Shown here piece by piece: positions 55,050 through 64,000 of a stretch of DNA of 64,000 bases (the first letter of the stretch is position 1; each line of letters begins with the position of its first letter). Location: positions 16,588,205 to 16,652,204 of the forward strand of contig OX463846.1 in assembly GCA_949825065.1 (NCBI GenBank). The letters run 5' to 3'. The notes under the pieces are model-generated. The model did not search any database. It saw only the letters and a list, made by a program, of their open reading frames with translations, and was not told the DNA's origin. The translations under genes were made by a program, and so were the position numbers. This DNA is from Odontocerum albicorne (Eukaryota > Arthropoda > Insecta > Trichoptera > Odontoceridae).

Positions 55050-56240
55050 CTTATTTTGTTTACTTCAAAAATTCATCACAGTATACGCTTATCGGTTATG
55101 GGACATCTCTGTTTTTAGAATATATTCGTAGTTGTTATCCGGTACTCGACTTAATACATATTTCAATTCAGTTTCATTCATGTTTTATTTTCAAAAAGTT
55201 TATTGAAACTAAAAAAATAATGTCTGTTTGGTAAAGTGAAATTTTTTTTCACATGTCAAGGCCACTGTTCAAGATTTATTCAAATCTAGTTGTGCTGAGA
55301 ATTCAACACTACTTCACGATGCATAAAGAAAATTATCTTTAGATATCATAGTATTTTCTCATTGGAACAGTATTCTTTTTCTGGTGTCAATCCAGTACAG
55401 CTTGACATATTTATTTCTATTTTGCAATTTTATCCAACCAACAAGGTACATGATATGTGATAAAGTATCAAAATGCTAATATGTAAGAAAAAAACAAAAT
55501 TAGACATTTTATCACTAGACCACGAAAATCGTCATAACGATACAAGTGTTGATTGATTTTCTATTTTTTTGTGTTGCACCTTGGATATGTTTTACATACA
55601 AGTATATATTTAAAAAAAATTATTTACATAAATTTAATTAAAAATAAACTAGACATATAGATTTTGATCGTATAACGCTGATTAGAATATTACTTTTATC
55701 AATAAATTTTCAGTAGATAAATTAAACAATAAATTTAATTGACATGTTCTTATTGTTTTCCACATTTGACAGTATTATAAAAAATTAAAGACTGATAAAT
55801 CATCGGTTGAGTGATTTATAAGTGAATGAGGATTATGATATATTGATTTGATATTTTCTCATTTTGACATTTTGCTACTATCTTTGATCGTTAAATATTT
55901 ATATTTCAGTTAAATACAGAAAAGTTTCTTTGTGATTTAATCTTATTTCTCATGTCCAATATCTCGATCAATGATTGAAATTTCACTAAATTTCCCTTTT
56001 TATTTTCTTCTTTTCCTTGACCTTGATTATCTGAAAAATTGATAGGGTTTTTTTAAAGATAGTATGTGATCGAGTTGTTCTAAGAATTATATAATATTTA
56101 TGCTGAAAATATCAAACCCTATTTTTTGTTTTGAGATAGTATCTAAAAAATATAATATCACTTCGCATGGATTCGTATATTTTTTTTAAACAAAATTTAC
56201 TCGTTTTCTTCCTAGCCTTATACCAAATCTTGAGTAATAC
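55050..56240. other. no feature seen
   Basis: AT-rich. The 93-residue frame at 54953-55234 overlaps the transposase scrap in antisense and is not supported. Confidence 0.35.
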
Positions 56241-56249
56241 CCTATAAGG

Positions 56250-56629
56250 CAGGGGTGGGCAAATCTTTTGGTTATCGGGCCACATTGGCCGCGGGCCACA
56301 ATAAAAAAGCGCAAAATGAAATAGTTTTTTTTATTAGGAAGGGAAATGGCATACCTGTGGTTCGTGTTCACTGGTGCGGTAAATCCTGCTACGACCCCCC
56401 TCCCACACATTTTCAAGTAAAAAATTGTCAATGCAAAATTAAATAAATTTCCATTATCAGGGTCAAACTTAGAAATTGGTGCCTCACTATTATTTATAAA
56501 CTTTTCTTGACATTTCGGTTTATTAACGAATCAGCGAATTTTTTTAAATCATATTTTTGACTTCGCGGGCAGGATAAAACTTCACTGCGGGCCGGATACG
56601 GCCCGCGAGCCGCCATTTGCCCAGGCCTA
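56250..56629. mobile_element. hAT-like MITE, perfect 8-bp TSD
   Basis: Flanked by ctataagg at 56242-56249 and 56630-56637. Left end caggggtgggcaaat, right end (complement) taggcctgggcaaat. Subterminal gggccacattggccgcgggc and its inverted counterpart near gcgggccggatacggcccgc. 380 bp without coding capacity; the two small frames over it are incidental. A different family from the hAT at 42900. Confidence 0.88.
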
Positions 56630-56821
56630 CTATAAGGTATGTTCTTTTTGACCTAAACTGTAGTTTTTTTTCTGTTTTTGATATTGTTCTCTGAATATTA
56701 TTTTCCCCTGTAATATTCTTCGCCATCAGTACACAATATTACCCACAGTCAAAATTATAAAAAGTAATTTGTAAGTTATATCATTTATTTATTTTTATTA
56801 TTTCTATAAATGTTTATACAT

Positions 56822-56878
56822 AGACAATCTGGTGGGCTTATTGCTATATAGTAATTTCTTCTAACAGCACTCTTGAAT
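56822..56878 (-). repeat. SINE 3'-tail fragment
   Basis: The complement shows gttagaagaaatt, a stem attactatatagcaat (56839-56854) kept by a G-U pair, then aagcccaccagattgtc. Confidence 0.68.
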
Positions 56879-57066
56879 ACACTAAATTTTAATATTGGGT
56901 GTTAACATAAGTTGTGTCCGTGTTTTTCCAATTTAAAAATGCGCACCAAAAGTAAAACTAAATGGTAAAGGTATACGTCATTCGAAAGGAAATTTTCTGC
57001 TGTACGAAATATTGTGCTTGCTTTTACATTACATATATAATTTTATTTGATTACAAACCTTCAAAA

Positions 57067-57417
57067 TGGAATGTCAAGTAGACGAAAGTGAGCATTTTCG
57101 ACACCTCAAGTGGACTTCGATGAGGACCGCTTAAACCATATTATTCATGAAGATCCCCTTCAAACCACCGTAGAATTGGCTGAGCAGATGAATTGTAGTC
57201 ACATGACTGTATACCGCCATCTTAAATCAATGAGAAAAGTTCAGAAGTTCGGCGCTTGGGTTCCACATGTTTTGAGTGAAAACAACAAAAATCAACGTTC
57301 GACAATTTCTGCTGGTTTGCTCGCGCGTCATCCAGCTACGCATGGCCACAAGCAAAGGTTCCTTTACCGCATCATTACTGGTGATGAAAAATGGTTTGAA
57401 AATGGTGATGAAAAGTG
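57067..57417 (+). pseudogene. mariner transposase N-terminal half, left arm, internal deletion
   Basis: MECQVDESEHFRHL is joined directly to VDFDEDRLNHIIHEDPLQTT (relatives have about 60 residues between), then CSHMTVYRHLKSM, WVPHVL, LLARHPATHGHKQRFL and ITGDEKWF with the first catalytic Asp. The sequence then turns back into the inverted arm. The second and third catalytic Asp are absent. Confidence 0.85.
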
Positions 57418-57679
57418 TTTGAAGGGGATCTTCATTAATAATATGGTTTAAGCGGTCTTCATCGAAGTCCACTGGTCGTCCGGAACGCTCCATGTCTTTC
57501 AGGTTGAAATTACCGTCTTTGAAACGCAAAAACCATCGATGAGCTGTCCTTTCATTCATAGCATCTTCACCGTACACTTTGCAAATATCGCGAGCAGCTT
57601 TGGCAGCTTTATTCTTTCAATTGAACGCGAACAGAAGGAGGTGTCGAAAATGCTCACTTTCGTCTACTTGACATTCCAT
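57418..57679 (-). pseudogene. mariner transposase N-terminus, right arm
   Basis: From ATG 57679 (complement) MECQVDESEHFRHLLLFAFN, a stop, then KNKAAKAARDICKVYGEDAM, NERTAHRWFLRFKDGNFNL, ERSGRPVDFDEDRLNHII and EDPLQ before the junction. This arm keeps the HTH that the left arm has deleted. Confidence 0.85.
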
Positions 57680-58016
57680 TTTAAAGGCTTGTCATCAAAT
57701 AAAATAATATACTATATGTAACGTAAAGCCAAGACAACATCTTGTAGAGCAGAAAATTTTCTTTTGAATGACGTATAGCCTTTACCATTTGGTTTTACTT
57801 TTGGTGCTCATTTTTAAATTAGAAAAAAACGGACACAACTTATGTTAACACCTAAGACATAAAAGTTTTGCCAAAAAAATATTCGTTTTAATTCAAGTAA
57901 AAATAAATAAATCATCCAACTCTAAACAATAATGTTACAAGTAGAGGAGATGAATTCATTCCATGACAAGGAAGAGAAACAAAAAAAATTAAGATGACAG
58001 AATATTCTGAAAAATG

Positions 58017-58110
58017 TAATGTTTAGTTGGTAGGACACCTATCTTCCAATGAGAGGGTTGCGGGTTTGATTTTCACCGGTACACTTTTTTCCCTTAAGAT
58101 TATTAAACAA
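58017..58110 (+). repeat. tRNA-headed SINE, 5' part
   Basis: tttagttggtaggacaccta and gttgcgggtttgattttcac stand at the A- and B-box positions, followed by cggtacac. No tail. Confidence 0.65.
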
Positions 58111-59045
58111 GAAAAAAACTAATAACATATATGAAGCATCACGCCGTTTCCTGTCGAGGTAGGTAGAGAGAACAGAGTATAAGATATTCCTATCGCGAAC
58201 CAAATCTCATGCCTCCTCAACATCCATACACCTTCCTATACATCTCTTACGATTTTTATAACTTTTACATTTCATCTTTTCAAAATATCATTTACTTGAT
58301 ATATATTTTTCTTAATCTTTCTTTATTAATTTAAAAAACGAATTAAATCTTGTAAGGAAATTACATTTCAGATAAAATAAATTAACAAGAATCTTTATTT
58401 TGAATCCGTAAAGAACTTGATAAAAATCGAATCATTTACAAAAATAAGGTTCAATTCAGCAAAAAAATCTTTTGCGGTGGCACTTTTTTAACCGTAATTA
58501 CACGTCTCGGGGTGCGAGAGATGAGAGGTGGGGGAAGAATTTGTGTAGACCCGAAACTTTTGACCGAATCGGGAACTTCTGAGATTTTTCCGAAAAAGCT
58601 GAGGGGCTTTAGACAATGGGGGCCGAAAAAGAAATGAGGTTGATGCTAATGAAGATAAATTATGGGTGGCACTCTGACTCGCCGAAGAGGAAAATGTTTT
58701 CTCGTTGGGTGCGTTTTGGATTGACACTTGTAAATATTTTGAAATGTAAATAATTGTTAAGATTACTTTTGTTTACTATAAAACATGGAAAAATGTACAA
58801 TACAATGTTAACATTTTTTAGGGAGTTTGAAAATAAGCGAAGTTGAAGGAATTTGGGATGAACTATGAAAACACACTTATAAATCTGAAGATTTTCACAA
58901 AGAAATTGAAAATTGTATTTGAAGACCTTGAAATGTCCTTGGCTTGGTTAAATATAGCCTGATGGAACTGAAAAATAGTTCATTACAAACATCATCATCG
59001 TATCAACCAAAATGAAAAATCTTGAGCGCACACTCGCTGATGACA
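58111..59045. other. no supported gene; one GC-richer patch
   Basis: 58130-58210 complement resembles a family B 3' tail (ctacctcgacaggaaacggc, cgtgatgc). 58490-58730 is GC-richer with a serine-rich 79-residue minus frame that I do not recognise. Confidence 0.35.
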
Positions 59046-59046
59046 A

Positions 59047-59205
59047 TTCCGTGGCCTAATTGACAAGACGCTTGTCTCTCAGCCCGGTGGTGGCGGGTTT
59101 GTTTCCAGTTAGTAAATTTTTAGAAGGATTTTAGTCTGGATTTCACTTAAAATCTATTAAACATCTTTCTGGTTGGTTTGAAGAGATCGCAACTCAAGTA
59201 AAATC
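59047..59205 (+). repeat. tRNA-headed SINE copy
   Basis: ccgtggcctaattgacaaga at the head, ggtggcgggtttgtttccag at the B-box, body with ttttagtctggatttcactt, and tail tctttctggttggtttgaagag ending at gatcgcaac; the stem is lost. Confidence 0.78.
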
Positions 59206-61555
59206 AAAGAAGGGATAAAAAAATACGACAAAAAGTAAGCATAAGTCCGTTACAACAATTCAGACAAAAATGACTTGCTAAAGTTGTTAAATACATCTTG
59301 GGTGGTCTGGAACGTTAGTGAAGTAGATAAATATCTTTACCATCATCGTCGTTTAAATGGATCGATGAAAATATAAGATGTGTTTTTGAGATCCTTTTCT
59401 GCCCTGTATAGCCCCCAATCACCTGCTGGAGATTTCGGAAGAATACTTGAAAAGTTATCCCAGTTATCTCCTCCAAGTTAATGATTTTCTCGGAGTGTCG
59501 GTCCGATTGTCGGACACCTTACTCCTTCATCGGTTGTGTATGAACGGACTTTGGGTAATTAAATTTGGATTGTTTGGTGGTGGTGTTGGAAAAATTTTTG
59601 TATAGAGTAATCGACGATAATTAACTTTTATACGATATGGATATAACTATAGAATTTGCATACCAAGTTGATGATAAGGATTGTTTCTTGGTAAAAATAG
59701 CGTCTAAATCGCTTGTTGGGGGTAAGAAAAGAAGACACGACTATCATAGCACAACATACTAACTTCGTATATTCTACAACAAAATATTTGCTCACATATT
59801 TACTTGCTTTTTTTCACTTCTTACCATTTCATATTTCAATGTTTCAGTCGCTTGTTCTCTTTACTTTCTCGGTCTTTCTCTACCTCGTATTCTACTCACA
59901 ATTGCATTACAAAGTTGTTTCGTCTCCTTTTTATCATTAATTCTTTCAATATGTCTAAACATCTCAGTATAATTCAATAACTCTGTTTAATACATACATA
60001 AAATACTTCAATTAATAAAGGGTGGATTGAAATGTAATAGAACATCTATTGTGATCGAAAAGGGGTTTCTAATAAATTAATAAATCCATATTATTTGAAG
60101 TTATATTAACCAGATACTAATTTCCTCATAAATAATGTCTAAAAGTGCTCAATTCAATTTTAGTTACAATATTGCCATTAATTTTTTTGTCATCGAATTC
60201 AGTCTTTAGACTTGTTTTTCTCACAATATGTGTAAAAAGAGTTTGTTTCAAATCTAAGTTCAAGAAGAAAATTCGTAGTAATAATTAAATCTTAATTTAA
60301 ATGCATTACCTAAAACCGTAAGACATTAACATACTCGTACGAGTATACGATACATTTAAATCTGAAATAAACAAATAGGTTACATAAATCACGTCAGATT
60401 AAATGAGCGATAACATCAACACAAAATGAAAACTCATATTGTTCAAAATTATGCAATGGGGAAGTGCTTCGTGTGCAGTTTTATTATCTTTGTTTTTTTT
60501 TGTGGATTTATGAATGATATTTTGTGTCTACAAATCAGTGAATTATCCTTTATAAAATGAATGTTTCAAAATTTAATTATTTTTTTTGCTGCAATCTGAT
60601 GACTGGGATTTTTTAAATTTGTGACTGATATACATGTATTTCTTTATTTTATTTATTTTGTTTTGTGAAATTTACCTGCCCTTGGACAGACAAACGACTA
60701 GTTATGCAAGAGAGTGCTTTGTATATTTCATTATTATAATTAAAAAGTATAAAAAAAAAAATTTAAAATATTCACAAATTATTTTTTCTGTGTTATTGAT
60801 AAGTTGTATTTTTCATTATTGATAGTTTTCAAATGATTTCTTTATACTTTTACCACATGGTTTTCTCTTCCAATTTGCAAAAAATGTGGTAGATAAGCCT
60901 TAATCGAAATCATACTATCTTTTTTTTTTAAATCTGGGTAATAACAAGAATCAAACGCACAACCCACAGATTAGAAGACAATCGTCTTATTTAATTTTGA
61001 AACTTAAAAAATATCTATTAAGTCTAAAAACATCTGATTTAATTTTATTTTACTAATGCACAATAATGATAAAATGACAATTAAAATAGCACCATTTGGA
61101 GAACAAAGTCTCCTTAAGGGCACTGAATGTTGAATGTAATACACAACAAATTATTCAAAGTTCTGGTTTGGAAATTCTACGCGGGACATTTAGTTTTGAA
61201 GAAATACAATACAAACAAATTCTACATTTTTTTTGTATATCAAACTAATTAATTTCCAAACGAAGTTATTGAAATTCTTGAACACAATCTCAAAAAATAT
61301 TAAACCGAGATTTATAGTAATTCAAAGTACACGTCATATCGTTAACTTTCAGTAAAAGTGTTTTATCGCTGTTGTGACTGGAAATGACGTATTAAAATGA
61401 AGCTTGAAAGGATCGGAAACTGTTTTCTTTAAATCCTTTACTAATACTTTTTGAACTTTCAGTACTAAAGTTTTCTCTTTCCAGTTATGGTTACAAGAAA
61501 AGAATATCAATTGAGTACTTTCAGACGAATAAAAAGTGTCTTTTTCATTATTTAA
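59206..61555. other. no supported gene
   Basis: A GC-richer patch at 59390-59540 contains a hairpin (gtccgattgtcggac). 60940-60995 looks like a minus-strand SINE head (agaatcaaacgcacaaccc). The remainder is AT-rich. Confidence 0.35.
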
Positions 61556-61557
61556 GG

Positions 61558-61695
61558 ATGAGAGCAATGATTAAATCTGCTGTGAAGAAATTAAGCTATC
61601 AAAACATCACCAGAAACACAAAAGTGGGCCTTATGAAGTCCTTGACGTTTCCTATCCTCTTGTACGGTGTCGAGATATACAAACATTCAAAGTTT
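61558..61695 (+). pseudogene. RTE/BovB-like RT scrap
   Basis: Reads RAMIKSAVKKLSYQNITRNT, KVGLMKSLTFPILLYGVEIY, the thumb region around the YGCE-W motif (here YGVEIY). About 45 codons, related to the RT at 377-1165. Confidence 0.7.
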
Positions 61696-61862
61696 CAAGG
61701 GGTCTGCTACCGTATTGCATGATTGAATTGTGTGTCAGGGACGGGCGTTGTTTGCTGAAATTGTTGTTTCAAATAAAAAATCTCAATGTTGAAGGAAATT
61801 GGTCCAAATATCTTGGATAATTAAAGTACACTTTCGACGACCAATAATAAGATAGTGGCAAC

Positions 61863-61975
61863 CTATGTGGTCTAGTTGGTAAGACGTTTGAATTTCTCCT
61901 GGGTATTTTGGTTTCGATTCCTGATGATATCTAAAAATACAATAAGGGTTCCAGTCTGGTAATAATATATATGGT
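61863..61975 (+). repeat. tRNA-headed SINE, 5' part
   Basis: tatgtggtctagttggtaag at the A-box position, ttttggtttcgattcctgat at the B-box, body with agggttccagtctgg. No tail. Confidence 0.72.
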
Positions 61976-62139
61976 ACTAAGACAAACAGTTCCGTGCTTA
62001 TTCTAGTGGTACCCAAAAATGTGATTAATGGCGTCGAAAACAATGTAATCTCCTGGTCAGGCTCTCAACACGTTCGACTAATGAACAAGGATATGTTGAA
62101 AGGTGCTTTACGAAAGAAGAAATTATAATATAAAGACTA

Positions 62140-62310
62140 CAACCTGGCGAGATTATTGCCTTGAGGCAATGTCTTCTAATTAACTGAAATATGTTAACAA
62201 GCAGCCACACGTGGAAAAGAGACTGGGATCTTATTTAAAAATCTGGGTAATAACGAAAATCGAAACTGTCAAGGCTGGAAGAGAGGCATCTTGACCAAAT
62301 TTTCAGCCAG
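62140..62310 (-). repeat. tRNA-headed SINE copy
   Basis: On the minus strand: gtcaagatgcctctcttcca at the head, cagtttcgattttcgttatt at the B-box, body, then ttagaagac, stem attgcctcaaggcaat (62156-62171), and aatctcgccaggttgtag. Confidence 0.75.
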
Positions 62311-63009
62311 CCCTATCGCATAGAATAAACTCGACTCTCGTGAATCATGAAATGCCACAACGATTCAGATAAACCAATGAATTGACTTCGTTTTCTTAAA
62401 TTCAGATCGAAATAATATGTCCAAAATCTTGACAATCGTAATACTTCTTCTTTGTTCTTACCCTCGATTAAGTAATAAAAACTTATCCGATAATGTATTC
62501 TGGACGTGTCTTGCCTTACTTATCCATTTATCTACTTTCAATTATCGTTTCAGACCTCATTCCGCTAAATAGTTGTAGGAAAAGGACGAAATACATAAGA
62601 AACATTCAACTTGTTTTCACCATTTCAATGATTAGGAAATAGTGAGACCTTTTCTGTACTTCTCTTTTCAACTTGAGAACACTTATTATTTAATCAAATT
62701 GTTATATTTTTATGAAAATGTTACAAACTAGTTTTAATTATCGATCGCCATGACTTTGTTGTTAAGATGCATTTCTTCCACCAGGAAGCTTTCGATTCGA
62801 TAGTTGATACAACCCAAAAAATACGATTTCAATCTGGGGTCGGTAACTAAAGCGCTTTCGTCATTTTACCGCGTGCATGAAGATAAACTGTAAGTCTTCT
62901 AGAGTGGTTCTGAAACCCAAAAACACCTAAGCCCTGATGGATTCGAGGATAATCGGAGTTTGGCAATCATTATGACTATTTGATTTTTAAAATAGCAGTT
63001 CTGAACATA
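62311..63009. other. no gene seen; possible SINE head
   Basis: 62750-62830 (tttgttgttaagatgcattt, gctttcgattcgatagttga) may be a SINE head on the plus strand. Nothing else recognised. Confidence 0.35.
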
Positions 63010-63340
63010 CATGTGGTACCAAGATGTTGATGTTCTCGTAAGTTGTTAAACCATGAGATGCGTCTTCTTCCCACATTTTTCCCCCTGAATTTTCTCCTGT
63101 AATATTAGGTAAATGATATTACATTTTTCTTCTCGCTTTATATGCCCAAAGTATTCTTACTTTCTCCTTTTGATGATGGATAATAATTTTCTATAATTTT
63201 TTTACGTTTCAAGATACCATCATTACGGAATTCAATCGGTCACGCAATGAGACTTTCAGCACTCTTAATTTCATTGTGGTGTTCGAAATGAGTGTCCATG
63301 CTTCATACTCATAGATTATGTGATGGAGAATATTCAGCAA
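63010..63340 (-). pseudogene. non-LTR RT C-terminal scrap (family C-like)
   Basis: Minus frames give YEYEAWTLI, then EYFGHIKREEKCNIIYLILQ, EKIQGEKCGKK and, in the next frame, KMWEEDASHGL. Order matches YG-EAWT, YLGHI-R-EKY-LL-LI, GKI-GKR-GRR--SWL. Multiple frameshifts. Confidence 0.65.
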
Positions 63341-63399
63341 CGCAAAATTCGAATACGTATATTGAGATTGAAATTCTTGTTACAAGGAAGATAATCCAT

Positions 63400-63590
63400 T
63401 TCTAAGAAGTATCTTCAAGCCATCTCTTCTCTTATAACTCTGGGATTGCGTGTTCGATTTCCATTGGTATGCATTTTATCGAAAAAATGTATTAACGTCT
63501 GCTTTTCAATTAAGTTATCTTAGACGTCTGGTTGGTAAAAAGAGGTTGCTGTATGACAATAAGCCCACCAGGTTGTGCTGTAAAACGAAA
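63400..63590 (+). repeat. tRNA-headed SINE copy
   Basis: ggattgcgtgttcgatttcc at the B-box, body with aacgtctgcttttcaattaa, tail cgtctggttggtaaaaagag, gttgctgtatgacaat stem (mismatched) and aagcccaccaggttgtgctg. Nearly full length. Confidence 0.78.
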
Positions 63591-64000
63591 GCGTAATGCA
63601 ATAGTTTCGATTCATATTTGATTCTGGATAAAACGAGAAAAGAGGATCATTTTCTGGTTTTTCACATAAGAACTTGACAACTTTCATTTAACTATGGAAT
63701 CAAATAAAAAAAAACGATTAATTTAAAAAATATATGATAAATATTTCAATTAAGTCAAACTCATATTTCAAAATCTTGATGTATTTTTAGATCAAGTCAG
63801 TCACGTTATTATGCGGTTATAGTTATAATACTTTCAATGTTAATCAAATTTAAAATAAAAGTGACGTCGTAAATAATTCAACCTTTTCCGTTTAGGTGTT
63901 TCCTAACACTTTCAAATGATTCCAATCACTAACGGTCCCTTTCACCTTTATACGATTTAGGTATGGTTCCATTATGATTTTTTTCAGGTAATATAATAAT
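63591..64000. other. no feature seen
   Basis: AT-rich sequence to the window edge. Confidence 0.35.

Larger units (their letters stand above)
56895..57855. mobile_element. palindromic (head-to-head) mariner derivative
   Basis: Both ends carry the same 5' end: left ttgggtgttaacataagttg, right complement ttaggtgttaacataagttg. From each end inward the sequence reads the same UTR and the same transposase start (MECQVDESEHFRHL, plus strand at 57067 and minus strand at 57679). The two arms meet near 57420. The right arm keeps the HTH codons that the left arm lacks. TA precedes the left end, but the right flank reads GA. A head-to-head dimer of a truncated mariner. Confidence 0.85.

Noticed and set aside
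58488..58727. Serine-rich 79-residue minus frame
   Set aside because: GC-richer patch but no recognised domain; could be any worn repeat.
1..64000. A novel multi-gene system (operon, defence island or gene cluster)
   Set aside because: No cluster of intact genes exists. All multi-ORF regions resolve to transposon remains or repeats, and the only intact coding piece is one receptor exon.

Overview
The window looks like a piece of an AT-rich insect nuclear genome, probably the interior of one large host gene whose introns are packed with transposon remains. The only sequence that reads as a functioning host gene is a single 137-bp exon on the minus strand (51521-51657). It encodes transmembrane segment 2, the M2-M3 linker and the start of M3 of an insect alpha-type nicotinic acetylcholine receptor subunit, with a good acceptor, a good donor and intact coding phase. 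No other exon of that gene was found, so most of the window is best read as intron. Almost every longer ORF is a transposon remnant or a by-product of a tandem repeat.

Layout. 0.4-3.3 kb: a non-LTR reverse transcriptase (RT) tail and an irritans-type mariner. 4.6-4.8 kb: an inverted pair of Penelope-type terminal repeats. 7.3-9.0 kb: a decayed Jockey/CR1-like RT and an old 144-bp tandem array. 11.0-15.7 kb: a TA-flanked DNA element, a 286-bp copied block between 51-bp direct duplications, a poly(A) SINE and a seven-unit 130-bp array. 15.9-18.3 kb: a mariner with perfect 31-bp terminal inverted repeats (TIRs) beside an internally deleted non-LTR element with a 10-bp target-site duplication (TSD). 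18.4-20.1 kb: one RT element inserted antiparallel into another copy of its family. 21-29 kb: a graveyard of RT tails plus a MITE. 29.7 kb: a second MITE. 31-38 kb: short tandem repeats and SINE copies. 40.2-45.9 kb: a hAT-like MITE, nine near-identical 96-bp satellite units, and a complete but dead hAT transposon carrying a nested MITE. 47.4-48.0 kb: a Penelope GIY-YIG fragment beside its terminal repeat. 49.5-51.1 kb: an unidentified GC-richer block. 54.4-57.9 kb: a perfect palindrome, a transposase scrap, a hAT-like MITE and a head-to-head mariner. 58-63.6 kb: SINE copies and RT scraps.

No genes work together here in the operon sense. The biology on show is transposon turnover: nested insertions with readable target duplications, non-autonomous derivatives beside relatives of their likely source families, a tRNA-headed SINE family with a conserved 3' stem-loop, and local copying events not explained by ordinary transposition. 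An eight-base motif (TACTCGTA/TACGAGTA) recurs at least 23 times across unrelated sequence and is not explained by the features listed.
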